A stretch of DNA of 64,000 nt from Hyaloperonospora brassicae (Eukaryota > Oomycota > Peronosporomycetes > Peronosporales > Peronosporaceae), in NCBI GenBank assembly GCA_947650285.1, contig CANTFL010000165.1, forward strand, positions 62,001-126,000, given 5' to 3'. Shown piece by piece: positions 41,503 to 53,500 of this stretch. Positions within the stretch are counted from its first letter, which is position 1; each line of letters starts with the position of its first letter. The translations under genes and the position numbers were made by a program. The notes beneath the pieces are model-generated. The model saw only the letters and a list, made by a program, of their open reading frames with translations. It did not search any database and was not told the origin of the DNA.

Positions 41503-44500
41503 TCAGCTTCTGTGGGCGTCTGCTTGGCCGGCGCTGCTGCTGCTACTGTTGATGACAGGGGTGTCTGTGGAGTAATACTGGTTGAAGTCGAGCCGGAGTA
41601 GAAGGCACTGTGGCGCAGCACGACAGAGCGCAGGTATCAGCACATTAGAGCGATAGCCGATCCATTATTTACCTTTTTGTTCAACGCGACCCCAGGCATT
41701 GGACCAGTACTTCTTATAGCAAGGGGGAACAACGCACGTACATCTGAAAACTCTCGGGTGTTCTGTTCCGCATGTCGACTGACGCTGCGTAGTCCACCGA
41801 CCAAAGCGTCAAGAGTGGTGTCAAGTGCATCGCACAATGCGCGCGTGGGCGTCTCCACTGCGACTCTTCCTGACGTTTGTCGCTCCAAACCACGCAGGAA
41901 CGCTGTCAACTTCCAGGCTGCTGCAAGCGCGGCAGATATTGCCGAGCGGATCTGTCGCACACGTCCGGTAACGTCAGCGGAGTGGATTCGGCATGGCAGA
42001 ACCTCACGTACCTCTACGACAGGCGCGTCCAGGAAACAGCAGTAACGTGCAACGGATACATATTCTTCATGACAGCGGCGGAGGTCGACCAGGGTTGTTG
42101 CCTTCTGTGACAGTCGCTCGAGCTCTGCCCATGCCACCGTGATTGCCTGCACACAGTGATGACGGGTCACCACCGCACAGTGTAAGCAACTTGAGCAGCA
42201 CAGCTACAGCGTCGAGGCATGCACCAACCTTTGTCGCAAAAGCCTCGTGAAATGCCCGGAGAAAAGCCTGCATTCTGTACACTGCATTGCTGCAGAGCCG
42301 CTCGAGTGCTGATGGCAGCTGTCCCTGCTGGCGGATGGAGCGCAGGATCCTCCACGCTTCTTTCAGTTCCAAGGACGTCAGTCTCAGGTGAAGAAGGAAC
42401 TGGTGCACTTGCTTGTAGTCACTCAGCGAGCGGGCGGTGATCACGAGACCTAGCGGCCAGCTGACATCGTAGATCAGCTCGATCTCACCGACCAAACTGG
42501 CCACAGCAGGAGTCATTGTCAGACTGCTCAGGACTGCATCCAACACACAGTCACAACGGTAAGAAAGCCATAAACTGCAGGCGGCAATCCGGTTTTACAG
42601 ATCATGTCGGGTGCTTGCTTACATTGGGACAGAAGTGGAGTGGATTTGTAATGAAAGTTCTGGGCCATGGCGTCCGTCGGCACACAGCCCTCAATCATGG
42701 CAAGAGTGAGAGCCGATGAAAGACGGTCTTCGACCCCCCAGTCCACGCGACGCGCTGGGCTCAAACCGAGAAGGAAATCGCGTGCGAAGATATCCATGCA
42801 AAGGCCTTCTGCCATGAGCATCAACTTACGTAGCCAACGAAGATGCTCAAGCACCTGCAACGAATCGCGAAACCAATCGACTGCCACTTGCTCCAGCTTG
42901 TGGGCAACCAGACGGACGGGCGTTTCAACGCAACAGCTGACAATCGACGAAAACGACGTGAAGTCAGCCTCAGGAGTATCCTGCTGCAAGTCGGACGGAT
43001 AACATGAGATCAGCTCAAACCAATGCATCAAGCGGATCTAGCAAGCAGCTCGTCGCGCATGGCGTCGCGTACCGTAGTTGACGCACGCATCAACACCTCG
43101 AGGTCATCTCGGGGAATAGCGGCCGAAAAGAACGGATGCACCGGAGGAAGCGACGGTCGCGCAGCGTTTGCAACAAATGTCGCCACATACTCACTCGCAT
43201 CCAGCAAGAGTTTATCGTCCAACTCGCTTGTCCGGCTCATAGCGTTCTTCCTGCTGCCAATTGCATTTTGCTGTTGAACACCTTCACCAACAGTATCCTC
43301 TAGAAGCAGATCTTTCGCCATCGAATCTTCTGCTTCATCCACTGCTAGATTGCTCAATACCATCTTGACATCATTTGCCGCTGCGCAATGAGTTCCATCA
43401 TCCACCGACACGCTTTCTCTCGGGGCGCCACCGATAGCTGAATTTGTGCTGCAGCTTGTCAGTGTCATATTCGGCTTCACAGAAGCTCGCCAAACACCAC
43501 CATCAGTGGATCCCATTGCTGCAAAAGACATTCGGTCTTCGTCTCCACTGAAGGCTGAAGCACGCGCACTCGCAGCACCCGTGCAATCGATCGCTGATCG
43601 GTTCCCTGCATCACTACGATCCACAATGAATCACGCGCCATTCATCAATACGACATATCGAGTACAACAATACGCTGGAAGGTCGATTTGTGTTCGACGG
43701 TGCCCAACAACAACAACTTACCCATCAAGACAAGCAGCATGAACATGGACCGCCTGACTCGCACCTGCTTCGTCGACACTCCCGACTTGCTTCGCATCAT
43801 TGGCGTTCAGCTCGTGCGGTGATCGAAAATGGTGTCGCTTCTCTTCCAACATCTGCTCGTCCGACATGCTTGTTTGCTGCAACTGAGAACTTCGTTGTTC
43901 TGGGATCTATGCGTAAAACACCATGGACGAAGCAGTGAGTATTCCCACTTAACAAGAACGCATCTGCTCGACACACCCACATCAATGCTTTGCTCTAGCA
44001 ATTCTTCCGCCGCAACACGCGTTACATCTGACATCGTCCTTCGAGTTTCTGTGCTGACTGCATGTAAGGTACCATCATCCTTTCGAAATGACACTGCTTC
44101 GTTGATGGCTGATTGCCACTTCTCTGCGTGCTCAGTAGCTTTGTTGCTGTCGAAGAAAAAGGTCAGAGGTTGCATGTTTACCTGCCCAAGTTGACGCAGA
44201 GCGTGTTAGTGATCACATGCCCAGAATGAAGACAAAGCACGGGCTGAGAAGCTTACCAGTGGGTGGGTAGAAGCAATGGCGTTTACGCTTCGTAAAAGCG
44301 CCTGGACCTGGCTAAGGTGAACAACGAGGGGCGCAATATTCTTCAAAAACGCCGGTAGTGTCTGAACAGCCTCGCTTGTCAGTTCGTCACTAAACAGTCC
44401 GTCTCCTCCTTGCACAGCGGCTTTTTCTAGCAGAAGTCTGCTCCATGTAGTAACGTCGAACTCGTCCTGACGAGTTCACCAAGACAACAACTGTCAAAAT

Positions 44501-47091
44501 GCAACCTTCTATCACGGACTACGTAACAACACGGAGGACGTACGAATGGATCCGTCATTTGGTCAACCTTCCCTAACGAGATGAGGTCAGAAAGCACAGC
44601 CAGTAGCGGGGAACAGGCTTTGACGAGGAACCATGTCACCAAATTGTGTATGTGTCCGGTAGCGTCTTCCACACGAAGGGAAGACACGTGGTGGTGCAAA
44701 TGGTCGAGAAGCGCCACCCCTCGAGGAAATGTACCTGAGGAATATTGGGAGGCATGAGGTTCGACAACTCCATGGATCGTCGCGTGGTATCGACAATTCG
44801 AGCACAAACCTTGTTGCAGTAACGGCCAGAAGACGTCATCGTCGCAGCCAAATACATGCCCGATGGTCGCCAAGGTGCGGCACATCATGCTAGTCTTGCT
44901 CAAAAGCTTCGCGACTGATACTATCTCAGACGAAACCAGACATTCGTGTGCGATGCCTTCGACTAAGGCCTAGCACAAACAAGAGTGTCGGACATCAGAA
45001 AAACCAGGGCACAATACCGACAGCTTTGCGACTCTACACCAGCTCACCCGATGCGTTGCCAGATACAGCTGCAGTGCATCCCCGATTGCCTGGAGCGTTT
45101 TTCCTCCCCTCGCGGGATCTTGAGAATAATAAATGCCTAGCAGTTCTAGCCGCATGACCGTAGTGCCTGCTTTACGAAACACCTGGATACAGCGTCAACG
45201 ATAACATGAGCACGCATGACCCCTTGCTCCTGGCAGTTCATACCTCCATGAGCGACAATGTGGACGACACGGTTGCGTTGCGGAGCTTCAGTCTGTGCTT
45301 TTCAGGCAACCGGAATGTTGCTGACTCGAAGTGTCGACGCAGAATTGTCGAGTCGACGCCACTCAAAGCTCGCAGCAAATCCTTCAAGACGACCAAAGGA
45401 TGTGAGCGACCGTCCTAACCACCTCACTTGGCTTGCGTACCTCACCTCAATCATGTCTACTTCGTGGATTTCCAGCAGTGTTTCTCCAGCATCATTCTTG
45501 CCTGCAAAGTTGTTGGGAATCACCAAGTCGCGTAGCGACCATGTCACATTGCGAGCCGGTGGTCTCAAGTAACTCGCTGGTAATCCCACCCGATCACCGA
45601 GGTCCTCCCACGCGTATGTCCGCGCTACCCAGGGCTCAGTTGTGTCAAGCGAACTGTCCGAGTCCCACGACGAAGTCTCAGTCGCACTTCCCCAGTCTGC
45701 TTGTTTCTCTGTCTTTCCGCAGTGAATCTCCTGAGTGCTGTCGTAGAAAAACACTCCATTCTTCGGCGGCAGACTGTCTTTTCGGCCCTCAGACTTCATA
45801 CATGCTGAAGCACGCCTACAGGTTGCAGTTAGAGAATGCACATTGCTAACACATTAGCCAGAACGCAGCGCCATCCGCGAGTTATGACTTACGATTGCAT
45901 CAAATCGCAGTCAAAAGTGATCTGGGCTGGTGGGGTACCCGGAAGACCGAAGAAACGAGCAGGCTACATACACGCACGCGAACGATCACACAGCAATGAG
46001 CCTTTCAAGCCACCTCTTTGCGCTGCAAATGCTGAGCCTTCTAGCACACCTGCTGAGATGGCATCATGTCTGAAAATCCTTTGTCTTCAAGATCACCTGA
46101 GTCAGTGCACCACAGACTGGCGTGTTGGCTCGATATGCCATTGCCAAAGTCATCGAACAAGCTTTGCGAAAAAAGTCTGCGTCAAGATATAGGACGCCGA
46201 TCAGTCGAGCGCTCACAGGTCGCACTTCTGACACCACTCACGCATTTTCGTCCAGTGACGCTGGCGCTTTGCTGAAAAGCGCATTGGCGCATTGCACGAT
46301 CTTGATATCATTCATTCGAATGCAGTCGCCGATACGCTTCTTTCCAGTTGCGTAAAACTGTCCGTCGGCACGCACGATGAATTAGTGATGAGGCTTAGCG
46401 GCAACGAAGACGGAGAAAAGAACGCGACGCAACAGCTCGTTCACCACCTGCATGGGATCTTCGAGCACAAACGTCTCTCCATTGTCTCCGCCTGCCAAAG
46501 CCACCAACAACCGCATCACTTCGCCGATGGGCGCTGTACAACAAAGCATCCAAATTGATGTTATCGACACGGCGTCAGCCTGTCTCTCGTGCACAGACAG
46601 CACATAGCCCACGTCCACCCAACCTGCTCCTTCTCCACTGCAACGCTGCTCTGTCTGCTGCTCTTCAATGCTCCAGCAACGCTCGACAACTTCGTCCATG
46701 CGGTCGACGACGCTCGATCTATCCAAAGAGAGCAACTGTGAGACTTGCTGCCCCGAAGCTCCTGAAGCTCAATAAAAGACTTCTAGACACGTACACGACT
46801 GCGCGTGGACCGCATGACAGGAGCTTTGCACGAACGTCCAGTAGCTCGCGCTGCACCGAGTTGCTCGTGTCCTCGCGCTGACATGGGCACGAGGGTCACT
46901 GTCGTCAGTCTCGACAGTGAGCAACAACAGTCGACACAGAAGCGCACGGGGCTGAGCAGACGCTGGTACATGGGCGCTAGCTGTCGCAAGCAGCTGCTCC
47001 CAGCGTCACGGCCGATGCTGACGCGCAGGCGCTTCAGTAGATCAGCCACACTGGTCTCTGGAGGCGGCGGCGGCGGCAGGAGGAGTCCCAT
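41503..47091 (-). CDS. Gamma-tubulin complex component (Spc97/Spc98 family, GCP5/6-like)
   Basis: A many-exon gene. The six 3' exons are resolved in phase: 43722-43906, 43073-43613, 42623-42983, 42229-42533, 41742-42146, 41503-41607. The N-terminus probably starts at the ATG at 47091 (MGLLLPPPPPPETSVADLL), but exons between 43.9 and 47.1 kb were only partly worked out. GCP signatures: SPLLAVLSDLISLGKVDQMTDPF in the GRIP1 region (about 44.5 kb); DWFRDSLQVLEHLRWLRKLMLM; YDVSWPLGLVITARSLSDY with HQFLLHLRLTSLELKEAW in the GRIP2 gamma-tubulin-binding region; and the terminal LLLRLDFNQYY. The product would be part of the gamma-tubulin ring complex that nucleates microtubules. Large size and a long mid-protein insert favour GCP5 or GCP6 over GCP2-4, but the paralogue is not settled. 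Tail-to-tail with the RING gene, 93 bp apart. Confidence 0.8.
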
Positions 47092-47623
47092 TGCGCGTGA
47101 TTGTGAAAAGAGCGGACGGATTGGTCGGATTACTTGGCGCGGCGGTGCGCGGGACGTAAACAGCTCTTTGACGTCGGTTTTGTGCGATCAACGACGTGCC
47201 AGTGTGCGAGCGGTTTTGACAAACATTGGTCGTACAAATACCGTCACGGAACTGACGAAAAACACCGGTAGAACAGAAACGACCTCTCGCACCGCTCTCG
47301 AGTTCCCAGACGGCAACACGTGCACGCGCTCCAGAGATGGTGTGTGATCACAATATGCGTGAGAAAAAAGGTCAAGCGGACCAAATTGCCCTGACATACC
47401 TAAACTTTGAAGACTCGACCAACACAGTTCCGACGATAAACCACCTGCATTTTTAAACGCTTAAATGAATTTATTCCTGGTCCGCCGTTAAGTTCGCGGC
47501 TGCTTACAGCTGCAGCTGTCCTGGTGAAAAGCACCAACGTGCTTTGACATCGCCCCACTTGCATCGGGTTCTACTGCAGTACGACTTCCTGTATCGTCGA
47601 TCGTCCCAGTCGCAGCATTCGAG
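47092..47623. other. Upstream region of the GCP gene / downstream of the kinase
   Basis: Holds ATTGG at 47120-47124 (a CCAAT box on the GCP gene's strand, about 30 bp before its ATG). No gene is supported in the rest. Confidence 0.5.
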
Positions 47624-50239
47624 CTACTCCGACACGGCCTCTGCAATCGCACGCGCCCATTGCTGAGCGAGATGACTGCAGTCCCTGATTCGGATCGTAT
47701 GTGACCGCTGTCAAATACACAAAAACGTGGCGTGAGCTCGACTCGACGAGAACGATCGCCGGCTGCATACCAACGACAAGTAGGTGCGACTGTCACTACG
47801 ACGTGTACGTACCGACACGACGTCGAACGTGTGAGGATCGATCTCCTTCACAATCGTTTCTGGCGTCAGGAACATCTCGCGCTTACAGCGTCCAGACCAC
47901 GAGCTGACCACAACCAGACGCGGGGCATCTGTGAGATACAGCTAATGCAGCAAAAAGAGATAAGCACCACTCTCGTGGCTGTCATCAAAGCGAGGCACCT
48001 ACGTCTCGAGTACGACTGAACATCTTGGAGCGGATCTTCACCGTAGATTCAAAGCAGATCTGCTCGCTGTATCCGATGCAGGATGGCCGGTTGCGTTGGA
48101 CCGAGCTGTTACTTCGTGAACGCTTGGAACTGAAAATGACAGACACGGTGAGCAAAAAGCGGTCTAAATGGCCGCATGACAACACTTCCTTACCCGAACT
48201 CAGTCGACGCGCTCTCGGAAAAATCGCCCGTGAAATATTCCGCAACGGTCCAGTTGTCTGAAGCGCCATCCTAGTTGTGCAGACAAACGTTTGCACACTT
48301 ATACATGCTTGGAAACATGTGCTTGGCCACCTATGTAGACTTACTAACGTCGGTTCAGGCAAATCTAGCTTGGGAGGACGAAAGGGCGGAGTCTGATCGC
48401 GAAGTGCATCCCACTGGACGCCTTCAAAGAATGGGTGGTTCTGCACAGTCACCGCTCGCACAAGATGTCAGAAAAACTCAAGCACGTCGAATGACTGAAC
48501 CAGCAGGCAACCTTCAGTGCGGCGTATCCTGTTTCGTTCTGCGCGGCGCCGATGCGCTCGTCCGGGTTCTAGACAGCAAACATAACACAGACACAAAACT
48601 TAGGCCATCACAGCTGCTTATAAAATAACTCCTGCATACGCAATGCTGTCGCGGCATGAGAGGTACCTGGACAAGGAGCTTCCGGATAAGGTCTTGTGCA
48701 GCTTCTGGGACGCTGTCTGGGAAATGGAACTCATCGCTCGAGTGATTTATGATCTGCGAGCATGTAGCATCAGTTGAAGCAACAACAAAAAGGAACGCAT
48801 TCCAAGTACTAGCCTCACCACTTGGAAAGTCAAGTAATCGTTTTCGGCTACAAACGGAGCTCGGCCAGTAAACATCTACCACACGTCCAGCACCAGTTCA
48901 GCCTCCGCAAACGCTTTTAACGGCAAGCCTCCCGGTGTACCTGGAAGATCAAGCAGCCCATTGCCCACAAGTCGGCAGCTCTCGAAGCCGGCTCGTCATG
49001 CAACACTTCTGGGGATACGTAGGAAGCAGTCCCGCAAAATTGGCACACACTGCTACTCTCGTCATCTTGGTCCTTTGCATGGTTCGACCCAACAGTCAGC
49101 AGCTATACGAACGATAATATACCGCCCTTTCTCTCACCTTTGCAGTTCCAAAATCAGTCACCTTCAGATGGCCTTCTGCACTGAACAACACGAAAGCAAC
49201 ACGCGATAAATGGGTCAGCACGTGAGAGACGGGTACGAACACATGCAAGCCTACTCGAGCTGAAGTGAAGTGCATACCTGAGGAGCAGGTTGTCAGGTTT
49301 AATGTCGCGATGGATGACGCGCTACAGCAGACACCTTTCTCATTAGTTTTGCAGAAGATGGATGTCGTGCGCAAACAAAGCCAGTACACAGTTCTGCCTC
49401 GTATCGCAAACAATCATACCTGCGTGTGGATGTACTCGAGCGCATTGGTCAGCTCAGCTGTATAGAACTGCGTCAGCTCGAAAGAGCATGCAGCATCCGT
49501 GACACCTTGCTGCTGCTGTTTTTGATACTCGTTGCTAGCAAGCCGTTCCATGCGAATTTTACCATCTTCGTAAGTATCCGTACAAAAACGATTGCAAATT
49601 GAACAGGCGCACCTAATGAGGCCGAAGAGGTCGCCCCCGCGACACAGCTCCATGGCCAGATACAAACTGTGATGATCCTGCACACCCCATCGACCACGAC
49701 ACAGCGAAGATAGACAGACAGACAGACAAACCGACAAGACGAGACGCAATCAGCAACTGTCGGACACGGGTCTAGCCACAGCAATATCGCCGCTACCAGC
49801 ATCACTTCATCACAGTGTGTATGCTGCAACTAGACGCAAAAGCTTTCGTGCGTCGTCACTGGCTTACGCGAAAACTGCAGTAAAACTTGACCACGTTCGG
49901 GTGCGCCAGACGCGACATGACTTTGCGCTCCGTCAGCACGAACGCCGTCTTGTTCTCCTTGCGGATGAAACTCTGGTCCATCACCTTCACGGCAAAGTCC
50001 GCGCGGCTCGTCTTCATTTGTGCATGAAACACCTGCACGCATCCAACGAGTGTGTGTATGTGTATGTGTGTGTGTACCGACGTCCCGTGAGTTTCCCACC
50101 CGCCGCCATCTACTTCAACAAGCGACACAAGAGCGCATGGTACGGCACACACCTTGGCGTAGGAGCCCTGACCCAGCACAGTGCCGAAGAAAAAGTCGCT
50201 GGCCTCGGGCGCCGCCGTCGCGACGTGCGCCGGTGTCAT
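47624..50239 (-). CDS. PDPK1: PDK1-like AGC protein kinase with C-terminal PH domain
   Basis: Sixteen exons in phase: 50153-50239, 49868-50032, 49613-49677, 49420-49534, 49278-49321, 49138-49180, 48941-49057, 48819-48875, 48667-48753, 48512-48568, 48345-48440, 48194-48270, 48003-48129, 47813-47941, 47719-47762, 47624-47684; 456 residues. Kinase features: glycine loop [12 protein letters not shown]-type lysine [18 protein letters not shown] in [11 protein letters not shown] in YVSPEVL, and the PDK1-like C-lobe end [18 protein letters not shown]. It lacks the AGC hydrophobic motif and ends in a PH domain ([12 protein letters not shown] ... [11 protein letters not shown]), the PDK1 layout. PDK1 phosphorylates the T-loops of AKT/S6K/PKC-type kinases. 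Unusually, the position of the activation-loop serine (human S241) is glutamine. The last intron is only 34 nt in this model. Confidence 0.85.
50050..50075. repeat. GT microsatellite in intron 1 of the PDK1-like gene
   Basis: (GTGTAT)/(GT) run inside the 120-bp first intron. Confidence 0.8.
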
Positions 50240-50500
50240 GAGCTCGCGTCACGCGCTTGCTCGCCACGTCAAGTGACGAGTCATTTCCACCAATCAGCAG
50301 ACGACCTGGTGCCGTCCCGCACTGTCCGAGGTTCGCTTCTTTTCAGCCAATCCACGACCGCCCCTCGTTTCGTAGCTCCTCGAGCTCCCCATTTATCCGC
50401 ACGGAAAAGCCCCGCCCCCTCGTTTCCCCCTCCTCTCTCGCGTTCTCCCCCCCGTTCACGGGCGCTCCCTACCGCTTAGGACTCGCCTGCGACGCTCGAG
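50240..50500. promoter_or_regulatory. Bidirectional promoter between the PDK1-like gene and CNOT1
   Basis: 261 bp with CCAAT boxes at 50290-50294 and 50347-50351, 57 bp apart, followed by a long C/T-rich stretch towards the CNOT1 start. Confidence 0.6.
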
Positions 50501-53500
50501 ATGGTCTCGTTCGCGTCGCCGCTATTCTGGCAGATCAACTACCTCGTGAAAAACCTCAGCAAGAAGAACTTCAAGTCCAACGTGGCTGAACTCAACCAGG
50601 TCCTGGCGCCGATCTTGTGCTATGCGCTACTGCTGCTGCTGCTGCTGGCTGTTCTCTTGTGTTGCAACTGACCTTGTGGATGTGTGTGGTGTCTGCTTGA
50701 TGCGCTCTTTGCTGTTGACACTGCAGCTCGTGGAACTCTACGGTGAAGACGCGCGAATCTTTCTGCTCAACTGTCTCGTCAAGGACATTGACTTTCGTGG
50801 CCAGAAAGACACGCTCAAGATCCAGTTGCTTACGCACGAGGTCGCTCAGGCCTCATCCCGGCCTAATTTTACTACTTTTATCTGCGAGGTGGGTGGCTGT
50901 ACTGCTTCAATCTGGCTTCCTGTATCTTGTTCTGCTTTCTTCCTTTTCTCGCGGCTGTGCTCTTATGATGACGCAAACTAATGCAGTACTGTCTGTGACG
51001 TCCACTCAGGCGATCGAAGGCAACGCGTCGGACGAGGTGGATGCTGGTGCACGTTACGTGACCGAAGAGTTTCTGCAGCTCTTTTGCAAAACACTCAAGC
51101 TCAGTCTCCCACAGCAAGTGACAGTCGGTCTGGCTTTTGCGCTAGGCGAAAATACCAAGAGCTCCACGGAAGCCATCCGCTTCTTGCGTGCCAAGATCCC
51201 CGAGATCTCGTCCTGTGGCACCAAGCTGACGTCGGACGTGCTCCACTCGCTCGTCTTTGTGCTACGTATGAAGAAGGAATTTTGTGTGGACGTTACCGAG
51301 ACCGACTCGTTCCTTGCCAGCATCTCGTCGGCTCACCCTACCGACATGGGCTCTCTGGAGATGGCCCCACTCACGATGGGCGACCCCGAGTACGTGGACT
51401 GCGAGCCCGTGACGGACCTGGACTCGCTCAACAAGCTCATTTTGGACGTATCTTCGAGCTGTCTGTTTTACGAGTTGATGGAAGATGTCGGGTACTCGTG
51501 CACGTCGTCATCGCAAGCCTTCCGTACCCTCCTGGCCGAGGCCGGGCTTGCGAAGGCGCCCACGATCCCACCAACACATGTTGCAGGAATGTTGGCGATG
51601 CTCTCTCGGACGTTCACCGGACTAGATGCGCAAAACGGTGCAACACTGATAGCGAATTTGACGATCGACTTTGAGGCATCTCCGTTGGACGAGGCAGCCG
51701 CTGCTCCTGTGCGTGAAAGCTGGGACCTTGAGGTGATTGCGGAAGTGCTGGAGAAAGACTACGGCTCTATAAAGTGGGCGAAGGTTGCAGAGAAGTTGGA
51801 CCGAGCTGACCTCAACGTGCAAAATGTTTCCCAGCTCCGCGTGCTGATCACGGCGTTCCAGCGCTTTTCGCAAACGAAGTTCCGCGTGACGACACTATTG
51901 CGACCGTGGAAGAACAGCCGTGCGCATATCAGCATTCTAAGGGCAGCAGTAGAGGCGCCACCGGACGTGCTCTCGTTCGCCGAATCGCCGCATAAGCTTG
52001 CACCGTTTGAAGGCGCCGATGCGTCCGCTGTTCCGAAGAATGGCGTGTGGTTCTCGCTAGATGTCGTGGAGACGCTTTTGCAGTTATCGCTGCAGGACTG
52101 TTACGGTGATGTACGCAAGCTTTTGGATGGGGCTATGAAGACGTGTCCGGATGTGTTGATCGCTAACTTGGCTCAGGCCTCGTCGCGCTGGAATGCGCTG
52201 CGTGAAGATATGTTTTCGGAGCTGTTTAGCTCGTACATTATGGGCCGTCCTAACGCACCGCTCATTATGCGCCATTTGTGGTCCGTGGCACCTAAGCTGG
52301 TGCTGTACGCGAGCGTGAAATGTTTTTACGCCGCGACGGCGCCGCACATCGTTTCGCGACTGTTTGCGCTCTTCCGGAACACAGGCGATGCGTTCGCGTC
52401 GGCTATTCACTCGAACTACTTTTCGTTTGCTTTGGCGCTTGCCACAATGGGAGCCAATCACGATGTGCTGAACCTAGAGACGTGGCTAGTGGAACGTCTC
52501 GCGTCGCAGCGGACGGCGTTCGCGACATCGTGTCTTGCCTTTGTGCACCGCAACTACGCTCGCGCCGTCCCGAAGAGTAGCATTACCCCGCAATCGAGTC
52601 ATGTGATGTCGATCGAGTCGTTGGCGACGATACTGAAGTGCATCATGGCGGTTCAGGAGGTGTTACCCGTCACGATAGCACAAGAACTCAAGCGCATTAT
52701 CACCCTGTGCATGGAAACCCACCCTGTTATCTCGGCATCTACACGTCCGCCTGGCGGAGCAGTGATCTCTCACACGCCAGGAGCGTTAGGGACAGCGAGT
52801 GGCGCTTCTGCTGGAGCTGCGTCAGCTGCGAGCGCTGGGGTTGCAAGTGAGCGTTTGGCCAGCGGAGAGACCCCGTCGTATACGGCAGAGATGATTGAGG
52901 AGCAGGCGAATGCGTACTTCCAGCAGATCTACACGTCGGAGCAGAACATCAATGACGTCGTAGCAATGCTGAAACGCTTCCAAGGTTCTCGTGAAGAGCG
53001 CGAACGGCAGATCTTTTATTGCATGATTCACAATCTGTTTGATGAGTACCGATTTTTCCCGCGTTATCCGGAAATGGAGTTACGAATCACCGGCGTTCTT
53101 TTCGGAAAGCTCATCGAGCACCAAGTGCTCCCGCCAAATTTTCTCCAGACAGCGTTGCGTTCGGTACTCGAGAGTCTCCGTGAGCCTGTGAATTCTAAGT
53201 TTTTCTTCTTCGGCGCCTGTGCGCTGCAACAGTTTGTTCCGCGACTGCGCGAGCTACCGGCGTATTGCACCAACCTTTCGCAGATCCCGCACCTGCAGCA
53301 CGCATTACCGGAAATTATGCGTCAAGTGAATCAGGTGACTCGTTCGATCGCATTGTCAGGGCAGGATGCAAGTGCTGGTAGCAGCGGTGCATTGTCTTCG
53401 TTGAGTAGCACACTGCCCCCGTCAGGTAGTACATTTGAAGGAAGCGGAGTGACGAGGTTGAACAGTAGTGCTGCGCCGTTTGGTGGTGCATCACCGCCAT

